Below are positions 54,274-64,000 of a stretch of DNA of 64,000 nt, piece after piece. A program made the translations under genes and the position numbers. Origin of the DNA: Alphaproteobacteria bacterium (GTDB taxonomy: Bacteria > Pseudomonadota > Alphaproteobacteria > UBA8366 > Aestuariispiraceae); NCBI GenBank assembly GCA_024743195.1, contig JANSXE010000004.1, positions 62,001-126,000 of the forward strand. Reading direction: 5' to 3'. Position 1 is the stretch's first letter; each line of letters begins with the position of its first letter. The notes below the pieces were generated by a model. The model had not been told where the DNA came from and did not search any database. It worked only from the letters and a program-made list of their open reading frames with translations.

Positions 54274-55524
54274 ATGACCCCACCATCTTTTCCGGCCGAT
54301 GCGCCGCAGCAAGCCCCGGCGACGACCGCGCAGCCTGCGAAGAAGCCGCGCGATCCGCGGCTCGATTTCTTCCGCGGGATCGCGATGCTGATCATCTTCA
54401 TCGCGCATGTGCCGGGAAACGCGTGGGTCGGCTACATCCCCGCCCGCTTCGGCTGGTCGGACGCGACGGAGATGTTCGTATTCTGCTCGGGCTTCGCGGC
54501 CGCCATCGCCTTCGGGGGCACCTTCGTGAAGGCGGGCTTCGGCTACGGGACGGCGCGCATCGCCTTTCGAACCTGGCAGGTCTACGCCGCGCATGTGGGC
54601 ATGTTCTTCTTCGTCGCCGGGATCGTGGCGGCGGGGACCCATTGGCTGGGGACGCGCGACTACATCGCGCAATTGAATCTGACCTTTTTCTTCGAGAACG
54701 CGCCGACGGCGATCCTGGGCGTGTTCACGCTGACCTACGTGCCGAACTATTTCGACATCCTGCCGATGTATATCGGCGCGCTGGCGCTGGTCCCGGCGGT
54801 GATGGCGCTGGCGCGCCTGCATGTTCTGGCCCCGCTGGCGGCGAGCTTCACGCTCTATTGGCTCAACTTCACGCTCGGCTGGGGGCTGCCGGCGGAGCTG
54901 TGGAAGGAGGGCTATTCCCGCGAATGGTTCTTCAATCCGATGGCGTGGCAGCTGCTGTTCTTCACCGGCTTCTCCTTCGCCATGGGGTGGTTGCCGCCGC
55001 CGCCGAAATCGGCGGCGCTCACCTGGGCCTGCGCGCTGTTCGTGCTGGTCAGCATCCCGAGCGCCCATTGGCCGACCGCACAGCATTTCGAATTTCTCCG
55101 CTGGATGCGCGAGGTGATCTGGGAGCTGCGCGACAAGACCGACTTCGGGGTCCTGCGCTATCTGCATTTCCTGGCGCTGGCCTATCTCGCGCTGCGGCTG
55201 GTGGAGGGGCGCGAGGCGCATCTGCTCGCCCGCTGGGCCATGCCGGTGGTGACGGTCGGGCGCAACTCGCTGGCCGTCTTCCTGCTCTCGATGGGCTTGG
55301 CGCGAATCGGCGGCATGGCGCTCGATCTGATGGGGCGCACCGCGCTCACCTGGGCGCTGATCAATCTGGGCGGCATGGCGATCCTGATCGGCTTCGCCTA
55401 TTGGTGCACACTGCTGAAGCGCCAGCCCTGGCGCGAGACGGCGCGCGCCGTCGGCCCCGCAAAGGTCTCGCGGGCGCCCGCCGGCGAAGGGGCGCCGGGC
55501 GGACGCGCCGCCGGGGCCGAGTAG
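54274..55524 (+). CDS. opgC: OpgC-family membrane protein (glucan succinyltransferase type)
   Basis: A 416-residue integral membrane acyltransferase with about ten hydrophobic helices. It starts RDPRLDFFRGIAMLIIFIAHVPGNAWVGYIPARFGWSDATEMFVFCSGFAAAIAFG, the OpgC signature (DFFRG, FCSGF). OpgC adds succinyl groups to osmoregulated periplasmic glucans. I chose ATG 54274 because GCGAGGCGAA precedes it and the family start follows. It converges with opgH (10 bp), a paired but opposite-strand arrangement that supports the role. The Pro/Ala-rich C-terminal tail is unremarkable. Confidence 0.9.
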   Translation: MTPPSFPADAPQQAPATTAQPAKKPRDPRLDFFRGIAMLIIFIAHVPGNAWVGYIPARFGWSDATEMFVFCSGFAAAIAFGGTFVKAGFGYGTARIAFRTWQVYAAHVGMFFFVAGIVAAGTHWLGTRDYIAQLNLTFFFENAPTAILGVFTLTYVPNYFDILPMYIGALALVPAVMALARLHVLAPLAASFTLYWLNFTLGWGLPAELWKEGYSREWFFNPMAWQLLFFTGFSFAMGWLPPPPKSAALTWACALFVLVSIPSAHWPTAQHFEFLRWMREVIWELRDKTDFGVLRYLHFLALAYLALRLVEGREAHLLARWAMPVVTVGRNSLAVFLLSMGLARIGGMALDLMGRTALTWALINLGGMAILIGFAYWCTLLKRQPWRETARAVGPAKVSRAPAGEGAPGGRAAGAE

Positions 55525-55534
55525 CAGCGCGGCC

Positions 55535-57367
55535 TCAAGCCGCGTCGGAGAGCCGCCGCTCCAAGGCCGCCAGCGCGGGCGCCGGCGCGCGATCCTCCGG
55601 AATGTCGCACAGGCCGAGCCGGACCGACAGCCGTCCGAGCGCCGGCGACGCCGTCAACACGGCAAAGGGGACGGCGAGCAGGAAGCTCGCCAGCAACGGG
55701 GCCGCCCAGGGCAGCACCGACGGAGCCTGGAACGCCAGGATTGCGGCGAGCGCGGCGCCGAACAGCGTCTGCGGCCACAGGCCGCGCGCCGCCTCGCCCC
55801 AGCCGACCCGTTCGCCCTCGCGGCGCTGCGTCCCCCACCCGATCGTCCGGCCGAGCAGCAGGCCGCCGATGAAGCGCGCCTGGGCGAAGCTGACCACGGG
55901 CGCGAGCAAGGCGGAGCCGATCAGCTCCACGACGGCGCCGCCCGCCGCGCGCAGCCCGCCGCCGTAGCGGCGGCGCTGGCTGCGGCTTGCGAGCACGTCC
56001 GCGACCCCCATCAGCTTGGGCGCCAGGCTCATGCTCACCACGATCGCGAAGAGCGCGACGCCCAACCCGATCGGAAACGCGCCTGTCCCGGGAAAGAAGG
56101 CGTGGCCCGCGCCGATCGCCAGAAAGGCGATCCAGGCCGGCGCGCCGACATACATCAGGATGGCCAGCAGGAGCTGCACCCGGCTCATCAACGGCAGGCC
56201 CTCCATGCCGAGGAGCCGCCAATACTGCATGTTGCCCTGGCACCAGCGCAGGTCGCGCTTGATGAAATCGGGGAGCGTGTGCGGGTTCTCCTCCCAGCTC
56301 TCGTCCTCTTCGGCGATCACGCGAACCTCCCAGCCGGCGCGCCGCATCAGCACCGCCTCGACCTGGTCGTGGCTCAGGATGTCGCCGGCGAGCACGCCGC
56401 GGCCGGGAATCGTCGGCAGCCGGCAATGGTCGCGGAAGGGCCGCATGCGGATCGCGGCGTTGTGTCCCCAGAACGGCCCGCAATCGCCCTGCCACCAGGC
56501 GCTTCCGGCGGTGTAGCTGCGCATGCCGTGGCGCATGCCGAACTGGAAACTGCGCGAGAAGAAATGCGCCGAGGGCATGCCGACCACCAGGCCCTGCAGC
56601 AGGCCGAGGCGCGGATTGGCCTGCATCACCCGCACCATGCGCGCGATCGCCTCGGCCGACATCAGACTGTCGGCGTCGAACGGCAGGAACAGGTCGTAGC
56701 GCTCGGCGCAGCGCTCGACGAACTCCCAGACATTGCCGGCCTTGAAGCCCTCGTTGCTGGTGCGGCGGCGGTAGTGGACGCGTTGGCCCGGGCCGTCGGG
56801 ATCGCCGATCTCCCGCCGCCAGGCGGCGACCTCCGCCTCCTCGGCGGCGGCGATCTCCGGCCGGTTCGTGTCGCTCAGGATATGCAGGTGGAATCGGTCG
56901 CCGAGGCCGGCGCGGTCGATATCCTCCTGCACCACGCGCAGCCGCGCGATCGCGTAGCGCGGCTCCTCGTTGCGCACCGTCATGGCGATCGCCGAACGAT
57001 AGGTGATCGGGTCCGTCCGCTTGGCCAAGGCCAGCCCCGGGAACACATGGGCCGCCGGATCGCGCGTCAGGCGGTGGATCGCGAAGCCGATCAGCGCGTT
57101 CCAGAGCCCGATGGACAGCCACGGCAGGGTGACGACGAAGCAGGCGAGCATCACCCCCTCCGCCGCGGTCCAGCCGTTGGCCGAGAGAAGGGTCGCCATC
57201 AGCGCCGTCAGCGCGCCGATGGTCGCCAGATTGAGGGCGAGCACCGCGAGGCGGCGCAGGCGATAGCGCCGGTCCGCGTTGCGCCGGTCGGCGTCCGCGG
57301 AGAGCGCCCCGAACCGGGTTTCGAAGCCGGCGTCGAGGGTCGAACTGCTGCGATCGATGTGAACCAC
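55535..57367 (-). CDS. opgH: glucans biosynthesis glucosyltransferase OpgH
   Basis: A 610-residue inner-membrane glycosyltransferase (GT2) that makes the backbone of osmoregulated periplasmic glucans from UDP-glucose. Two N-terminal helices, then the catalytic domain with TSNEGFKAGNVWEFVERCAERYDLFLPFDADSLMS (the DAD metal site), GPFWGHNAAIRM, LSHDQVEAVLMRRAGW and DLRWCQGNMQYWRLL (the QxxRW-like WCQGN), then five or more C-terminal helices. I chose the GTG at 57367 behind AGGAG; the longer frame starts at a TTG inside a 15-bp tandem repeat. opgG is not next to it. Confidence 0.92.
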   Translation of the reverse strand: MVHIDRSSSTLDAGFETRFGALSADADRRNADRRYRLRRLAVLALNLATIGALTALMATLLSANGWTAAEGVMLACFVVTLPWLSIGLWNALIGFAIHRLTRDPAAHVFPGLALAKRTDPITYRSAIAMTVRNEEPRYAIARLRVVQEDIDRAGLGDRFHLHILSDTNRPEIAAAEEAEVAAWRREIGDPDGPGQRVHYRRRTSNEGFKAGNVWEFVERCAERYDLFLPFDADSLMSAEAIARMVRVMQANPRLGLLQGLVVGMPSAHFFSRSFQFGMRHGMRSYTAGSAWWQGDCGPFWGHNAAIRMRPFRDHCRLPTIPGRGVLAGDILSHDQVEAVLMRRAGWEVRVIAEEDESWEENPHTLPDFIKRDLRWCQGNMQYWRLLGMEGLPLMSRVQLLLAILMYVGAPAWIAFLAIGAGHAFFPGTGAFPIGLGVALFAIVVSMSLAPKLMGVADVLASRSQRRRYGGGLRAAGGAVVELIGSALLAPVVSFAQARFIGGLLLGRTIGWGTQRREGERVGWGEAARGLWPQTLFGAALAAILAFQAPSVLPWAAPLLASFLLAVPFAVLTASPALGRLSVRLGLCDIPEDRAPAPALAALERRLSDAA

Positions 57368-57435
57368 GGGTGAACGTGCTCCTGGGAGAGGCGCTTGCCC
57401 GCCCTCCTTCGGAAGTGAAGCGGATAGCGCCAAGA

Positions 57436-57480
57436 GTAGGCCGCGCGTCAGTAGGCCGCATGTCAGTAGGCCGCATGTCT
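57436..57480. repeat. three 15-bp tandem repeats upstream of opgH
   Basis: Three head-to-tail copies of gtaggccgcatgtca (the first with gcg for gca and the last ending t) lie 70-115 bp before the opgH start. The stretch from 57368 to 57708 (341 bp) holds no gene; it carries this repeat, the metF regulatory element and the leaders of both genes. Confidence 0.8.
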
Positions 57481-57612
57481 GCGCCCGCCGTCGGGCGCGC
57501 CCTTTTGCCAGACCCTAGGCATGTACGCAGCGTCCGTCCTTTCAGACTTCAACACGATCCTGTGAGCGTGAGCGGCCCGGGATCGAGCGCCCGAACCGCG
57601 AGCAGAAAAAAC

Positions 57613-57636
57613 GATATAAAGATATGTTGATATGCA
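57613..57636. promoter_or_regulatory. triple GATAT element upstream of metF
   Basis: Three consecutive 8-bp units, GATATAAA, GATATGTT and GATATGCA, in an AT-rich island about 73-96 bp before the metF start. The exact 8-bp period looks like a binding site for a repressor of methionine/SAM metabolism, such as the ArsR-family SahR/SamR type known from proteobacteria; that identity is inference. Confidence 0.5.
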
Positions 57637-57708
57637 ATTGTGGTTCTGTTATCGTTTCTCCATTGGTTCCGCCGCGACCCGGCGGGTCGAAGACGAGGGA
57701 TGGCGAGG

Positions 57709-58632
57709 ATGGGACAGACGATCGGACGTCAGGCGACGCGCAACGACCGGTCCGCCGGGGCCGGGGCTCCGCGGGTTTCCTTCGAGTTCTTTCCGCCGAA
57801 GACGGATGACGGCGCTGTGCGGCTGGAGCAGACGGTGCGCGCCCTGGCCGATTTGGCGCCGGCTTACATGACCGTCACCTACGGCGCGGGCGGCAGCACC
57901 CAGAGCCTGACCCGCCAATGGGTCGATCGGGTGCGCGGGCTGTCCGGCGCGCCGGTCGCGCATCACCTGACCTGCGTCGGCGCCAGCCGGGAGGAGGTCG
58001 ACGCGCTCGCGGCCGATCTCTGGGCCGACGGCGTGCAGCACATCGTGGCGCTGCGCGGCGACCCGCCGCAGGGGACCGACCGATATCGCCCGCATCCCGA
58101 CGGTTACCCGTTTGCGGCCGATCTCGTGGCCGGTCTGCGCGACGTGGCCGATTTCGAGATCAGCGTCGGCGCCTACCCGGAGGTTCATCCGGAGGCGGCG
58201 AGCGCGGCGGCGGACATGGACAACCTGAAGCGCAAGCTGGACGCCGGCGCGGCGCGGGCCATCACGCAATACTTCTTCGACGTCGAGACCTTCCTGCGGT
58301 TCCGCGATCGCGCGCACGCGGCCGGGATCGACAAGGAGATCACGCCGGGCGTCATTCCCGTCGGCAACCTCAAGAGCCTGATCCGCTTCAGCCAGGCCTG
58401 CGGGGCGACGGTTCCGCGCTGGCTCACCGACATGTTCGACGGCCTGGACGGGCCGGAGCATGAGGAAACCCGGGCCATGCTGGCCGCCTCCGTCGCGATC
58501 GACCAGTGCATGCGGCTCAGCGACGAGGGGGTGGACAGCTTTCACTTCTACACCCTGAACCGCGCCGAGGTGACGCGCGCCGTCTGCCATGCGCTCGGCG
58601 TGCGCGCGCCTGCGGAATCGGCGGCGGCCTGA
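57709..58632 (+). CDS. metF: methylenetetrahydrofolate reductase
   Basis: A 307-residue flavoenzyme that reduces 5,10-methylene-THF to 5-methyl-THF for methionine synthesis. It has [67 protein letters not shown] and [15 protein letters not shown] chose ATG 57709 because GAGGG lies eight bases before it; an ATG at 57700 would leave no space for the ribosome. It leads metF-metH1-metH2, with 41 bp to the next gene. Confidence 0.95.
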   Translation: MGQTIGRQATRNDRSAGAGAPRVSFEFFPPKTDDGAVRLEQTVRALADLAPAYMTVTYGAGGSTQSLTRQWVDRVRGLSGAPVAHHLTCVGASREEVDALAADLWADGVQHIVALRGDPPQGTDRYRPHPDGYPFAADLVAGLRDVADFEISVGAYPEVHPEAASAAADMDNLKRKLDAGAARAITQYFFDVETFLRFRDRAHAAGIDKEITPGVIPVGNLKSLIRFSQACGATVPRWLTDMFDGLDGPEHEETRAMLAASVAIDQCMRLSDEGVDSFHFYTLNRAEVTRAVCHALGVRAPAESAAA

Positions 58633-58673
58633 CCCCGAGCCGGTTTCTTTCCCCGAACGTGAGTAGGACGCCG

Positions 58674-59773
58674 ATGACTGATGTCGACGATCGCCTGCGC
58701 CGCCTGTCGGCGCTGTCGCAGGAACGCATTCTGGTGCTCGACGGCGCCATGGGCACGATGATCCAGGGGCTGGATCTGGACGAGTCGGACTATCGGGGCG
58801 CGCGCTTCGCCGACCACGCGTCCGATCTGCGCGGCAACAACGATCTCTTGACCTTGACGCGGCCCGACGCCATTCGCGACATCCACCGGGCCTTCCTCGA
58901 GGCCGGGGCCGACGTGTTGACCACCAACACCTTCAACGCCAACCGGATCAGCCAGGCCGACTACGCCCTGGAGGAGATCAGCCGGGAGCTCAATGTCGAG
59001 GCCGCCCGCCTCGCCCGCGAAGCGGCCGACGCGGCGACGGAGGAGACGCCCGACCGCCCGCGCTTCGTCGCCGGCGCGCTCGGCCCGACCAACAAGACCG
59101 CCTCGATCTCGCCGGACGTGAACGATCCCGGTTACCGCGCGGTGAGCTTCGACGAGCTAGTCGCGATCTACGCCGAGGCGACCGAGGGGCTGATCGAGGG
59201 CGGCTGCGACCTGATCCTGATCGAGACCATCTTCGACACGCTGAACGCCAAGGCCGCGATCTTCGCGGTGGAGACGGTGTTCGAGCGGCTCGGTCTGCGG
59301 CGCCCCGTGATGATCTCCGGCACCATCACCGACCGGTCCGGGCGCACCCTGACCGGCCAGACGGCGGAGGCTTTCTGGATTTCGGTCAGCCATGCGCGGC
59401 CCTTCTCGATCGGGCTCAACTGCGCGCTCGGCGCGAAGGAGCTGCGCCCGCACGTTAAGGCGCTCGCCGGGACGGCGGACGCGCTGGTTTGCGCCTATCC
59501 GAACGCGGGTCTGCCGAACGAGTTCGGCGGCTATGACGAGACGCCGGAACAGATGGCCGAGGCGCTGGGCGAATGGGCGTCGTCGGGGCTTCTCAACATC
59601 GTCGGCGGCTGTTGCGGCACGACTCCGGAGCACATCCGCGCCATCGCAGACGCGGTCGCGCAGCACGCGCCGCGGCGCCCGCCCTCGATCGAGCCGGCGC
59701 TGCGGCTGTCGGGCCTGGAGCCCTTCGAGGCCTTGCCAGGCGCCCTGCAGGAACAGGAAACGGGAGAAGCGGC

Positions 59774-59777
<4 letters not shown>
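58674..59777 (+). CDS. metH: methionine synthase, homocysteine-binding part (MetH split, gene 1)
   Basis: A 367-residue protein equal to the N-terminal barrel of MetH. It binds homocysteine through zinc; the ligands are Cys in [11 protein letters not shown] and the Cys pair of [11 protein letters not shown]. Other motifs: [64 protein letters not shown]. It ends where the pterin domain would begin in full-length MetH; the second gene starts by GTGA overlap. Both together are needed for a whole enzyme. Confidence 0.93.
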
Positions 59778-62464
<2,687 letters not shown>

Positions 62465-62646
62465 CGCGATCCGTGCGGGAAACCGCTCGGCCCTCGGGCG
62501 CGTATAGCTTGATATGGGGGCGCAAACCGGGGAGCGGGGCTCATGCGTGACGTTATCAAGCTGGTGCGGCTCGGGGCCGTTCTGTTTCTTTCGACGCGAG
62601 CCGACGGATCAGCCCGCCTGCGCAACGTCTGAGGGAGTCTGCCCGC

Positions 62647-63564
62647 CTACTCCGCTGCGTCGGGCTCCGCTGCGTCGGGCTCCGTGCGGCGGGCGGCGCG
62701 CGGGCGGTTCGCCCGCTCGGGGCGGACGCCGCCGCTCAGGCTGGTGACTTCGTCCGCGGCGGCGCGCACCTTGGCGCCGATCGCCGCCAGATCGTGATCG
62801 CCGAAGCGCACGGCGGGGCCGGAGACGGAGAGGCCGGCGACCGCCTCACCATGCACGTTGAAGATCGGGCTGGCGATGCAGCGCATGCCTTCGAAGCGCT
62901 CCTCGTCGTCGACGGCCCAGCCGCGCGCGCGGGTCGTCTCCAGATCGGCGAACAACTCCGCCGGGGCGGTCAGCGTGTTGGCGGTGAATTCCGGCAGCCC
63001 GCGGCGCTGCAGGATGCGCTCCACCTCCGTCCGGCCGAACTCCGCCAGCAGCGCCTTGCCGATTCCGGAGGAGTGCATCGGCGCGCGCGTCCCGGCGCGG
63101 AAGAAGGCGCGCACCGGGTTCTGAGTGTCGACCTGGCTCAGGAACACGACCTCGCCGTCGTCATGGATCGCCAGATTGGCGGTCTCGCCCGTTTCCTGCA
63201 CCAGTCGGCGCATCACCTCGCGGCTGATCTCCACGACGCCGCCGCGTTGCACGAAGGCGCTGCCGATGCGAAAGGCCTCGACGCCGACGGACCATTCCTG
63301 GGTCGCCTCGTCGAAGCCCACGAGGCCGTGCACCTGAAGCGTCGCCAGGATGCGATAGGCGGACGACGGCGGCATGCCCACGCGCAACGCCAGATCGCTC
63401 AGCGTCGCCGAGCCGTCCTTGGCCAACAGCTTCAAGAGGTGAACCGCCCGGTCGAGCGCCTGCACGGTGCCGCCCTGCGTCTCCGGGGGCGCGCTGCGCG
63501 GGCGGCCGCGGGCGCGTTTCGCGGCCTGTGGGGGCTGGGCCGGCGGTTGCGGCGCGTCTTTCAT
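62647..63564 (-). CDS. bhcR: IclR-family regulator, BhcR-like
   Basis: A 305-residue IclR regulator: an N-terminal winged helix (TVQALDRAVHLLKLLAKDGSATLSDLALRVGMPPSSAYRILATLQVHGLVGFD) and an effector domain (FVQRGGVVEISREVMRRLVQETGETANLAIHDDGEVVFLSQVDTQNPVRAFFRAGTRAPMHSSGIGKALLA). It is divergent from a class V aminotransferase that looks like BhcA; in Paracoccus BhcR is the glyoxylate-sensing IclR activator of the bhc genes. The C terminus holds a DAAEP repeat from a 15-bp duplication. Confidence 0.85.
   Translation of the reverse strand: MKDAPQPPAQPPQAAKRARGRPRSAPPETQGGTVQALDRAVHLLKLLAKDGSATLSDLALRVGMPPSSAYRILATLQVHGLVGFDEATQEWSVGVEAFRIGSAFVQRGGVVEISREVMRRLVQETGETANLAIHDDGEVVFLSQVDTQNPVRAFFRAGTRAPMHSSGIGKALLAEFGRTEVERILQRRGLPEFTANTLTAPAELFADLETTRARGWAVDDEERFEGMRCIASPIFNVHGEAVAGLSVSGPAVRFGDHDLAAIGAKVRAAADEVTSLSGGVRPERANRPRAARRTEPDAAEPDAAE
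62652..62681. repeat. 15-bp tandem duplication in the bhcR C terminus
   Basis: ccgctgcgtcgggct occurs twice in a row and gives a repeated PDAAE at the end of the regulator. Confidence 0.8.
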
Positions 63565-63699
63565 CGGTCCGGCGTTCCCTTGCGTTTCGGTCGTTCATCC
63601 CTGCCCGACTCGCCGACTCAACTCAATGAAAAAAAGTTTCAATAAAATTCCATGCAGTCGCTTCGGAAAAATAAAACCTCGTAAAATCAATCTACAAAA

Positions 63700-63748
63700 G
63701 CAATTTTTCAAAAATCAGAAAAATTTTTCAAAAAAATTGCAATTTTTC
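63700..63748. promoter_or_regulatory. AT-rich operator region between bhcR and bhcA
   Basis: AATTTTTC occurs at 63702, 63722 and 63741, spaced 20 and 19 bp, and the middle copy is part of the 12-bp palindrome GAAAAATTTTTC (63718-63729). The whole stretch 63625-63755 is very AT-rich for this genome. It is a likely binding region for the divergent IclR regulator. Confidence 0.55.
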
Positions 63749-63793
63749 GGCGAGCAGGTACCCTTCCCGTCATAACAAGCTGGAGGACGCGCC

Positions 63794-64000
63794 ATGACGC
63801 TCGGCAACCCCCTTTTCGCGGGCCAGAACCCGGTCTTCATTCCCGGGCCCACAAACATGCCGGATCGGCTGCGCGCGGCGATGGCGGTGCAGACGATGGA
63901 TCATCGGGCCCCGGACTTCGCCGATCTGCTGGGCCCTCTGCGCGCCGATCTGAAGCGGGTGTTCAAGACCGAGACCGGCGAGGTCGTGCTGTTCCCCGCG
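63794..64000 (+). CDS. bhcA: class V aminotransferase, aspartate-glyoxylate aminotransferase-like (partial)
   Basis: The first 69 codons of a PLP aminotransferase running off the right edge. NPVFIPGPTNMPDRLRAAMAVQTMDHRAPDFADLLGPLRADLKRVFKTE is the start of the serine/aspartate-glyoxylate aminotransferase group. With the divergent BhcR-like gene it best fits BhcA, which transaminates glyoxylate to glycine with aspartate in the beta-hydroxyaspartate cycle. A serine-glyoxylate aminotransferase of the serine cycle is the alternative. AGCTGGAGGA is the ribosome-binding site. Confidence 0.75.
   Translation, partial: MTLGNPLFAGQNPVFIPGPTNMPDRLRAAMAVQTMDHRAPDFADLLGPLRADLKRVFKTETGEVVLFPA

Noticed and set aside
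55398-57476. Long minus-strand open frame of about 690 codons overlapping opgH and opgC
   Set aside because: It is arginine/glycine/alanine-rich, reads opgH in another frame, and has no recognisable fold. High GC makes such shadow frames common; the same applies to many long frames opposite atpA, atpD, priA and metH.
57481-57708. A SAM riboswitch before metF
   Set aside because: I could not find the conserved core of SAM-I or SAM-II aptamers; the AT-rich GATAT repeat suggests a protein-binding site instead.
62543-62632. A 29-codon ORF (MRDVIKLVRLG start) after metH with a GGGGAGCGGGG sequence before it
   Set aside because: Short, no conserved feature visible, and a ribosome-like purine run is expected by chance here. 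Kept only as a remark.

Overview
The window is a GC-rich (roughly 70% by eye), densely coded stretch of chromosome from an alphaproteobacterium. The evidence is the F1 ATP synthase operon atpHAGDC standing apart from F0 genes, LexA-type boxes of the alphaproteobacterial form GTTC-N7-GTTC, a split methionine synthase, a PAS_5-family gene, and the gene orders gpmI-envC-ctpA-yibQ-rppH and udg/etf-QO/TPR/ispE. A Rhodospirillales-like lineage is plausible, but the genus cannot be read from the sequence. There are no rRNA genes, CRISPR arrays, insertion sequences or phage modules; one tRNA (Gln, UUG) is present.

Layout. 0-2.4 kb: the edge of an RLAN/RimK-type ATP-grasp gene with a GNAT-C39 peptidase fusion, and a frameshifted PAS gene. 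2.5-8.6 kb: xerC, DUF484, transaldolase-like fsa, priA and a membrane class III nucleotide cyclase. 8.8-13.8 kb: atpHAGDC. 14-17.3 kb: ferritin-like di-iron protein, HEXXH-like metalloprotease, Fe-S APS/PAPS reductase and rppH. 17.4-23.1 kb: a cell-envelope/glycolysis cluster (yibQ-like, ctpA, envC, gpmI). 23.4-29.7 kb: a small hypothetical, a radical SAM protein preceded by two LexA boxes, a K+ channel, a 52-residue membrane ORF, moaB, a soluble lytic transglycosylase and a uracil-DNA glycosylase. 29.8-35 kb: ETF-QO, a TPR lipoprotein, ispE, a thioredoxin-like [2Fe-2S] protein and tRNA-Gln.

35-44.7 kb is the most unusual part. Two divergent and convergent operons encode two beta-propeller proteins, an 86-residue protein, an FMN reductase, a double methyltransferase fused in one chain, a third related methyltransferase, two VOC-fold proteins and a GTP cyclohydrolase II. 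GTP cyclohydrolase II, WD-repeat protein and SAM methyltransferase together recall toxB, toxC and toxA of toxoflavin (7-azapteridine) biosynthesis, and VOC proteins recall the toxoflavin lyase fold. I propose this as a candidate undescribed GTP-derived small-molecule pathway; two of the known tox functions (toxD, toxE) are not in the window.

44.9-57.4 kb: an HhH DNA glycosylase-like protein, an ammonium transporter fused to a histidine kinase, a secreted DUF protein, a GDPD, a flavin-dependent halogenase-like enzyme, an Hsp20 with an FNR-type box upstream, a FadB-like protein with a degenerate dehydrogenase half, and convergent opgC and opgH. 57.6-62.5 kb: methionine/one-carbon genes metF and a two-gene metH behind a triple GATAT repeat. 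62.6-64 kb: an IclR regulator divergent from a class V aminotransferase, matching the bhcR/bhcA start of the beta-hydroxyaspartate cycle; the second gene runs off the window.
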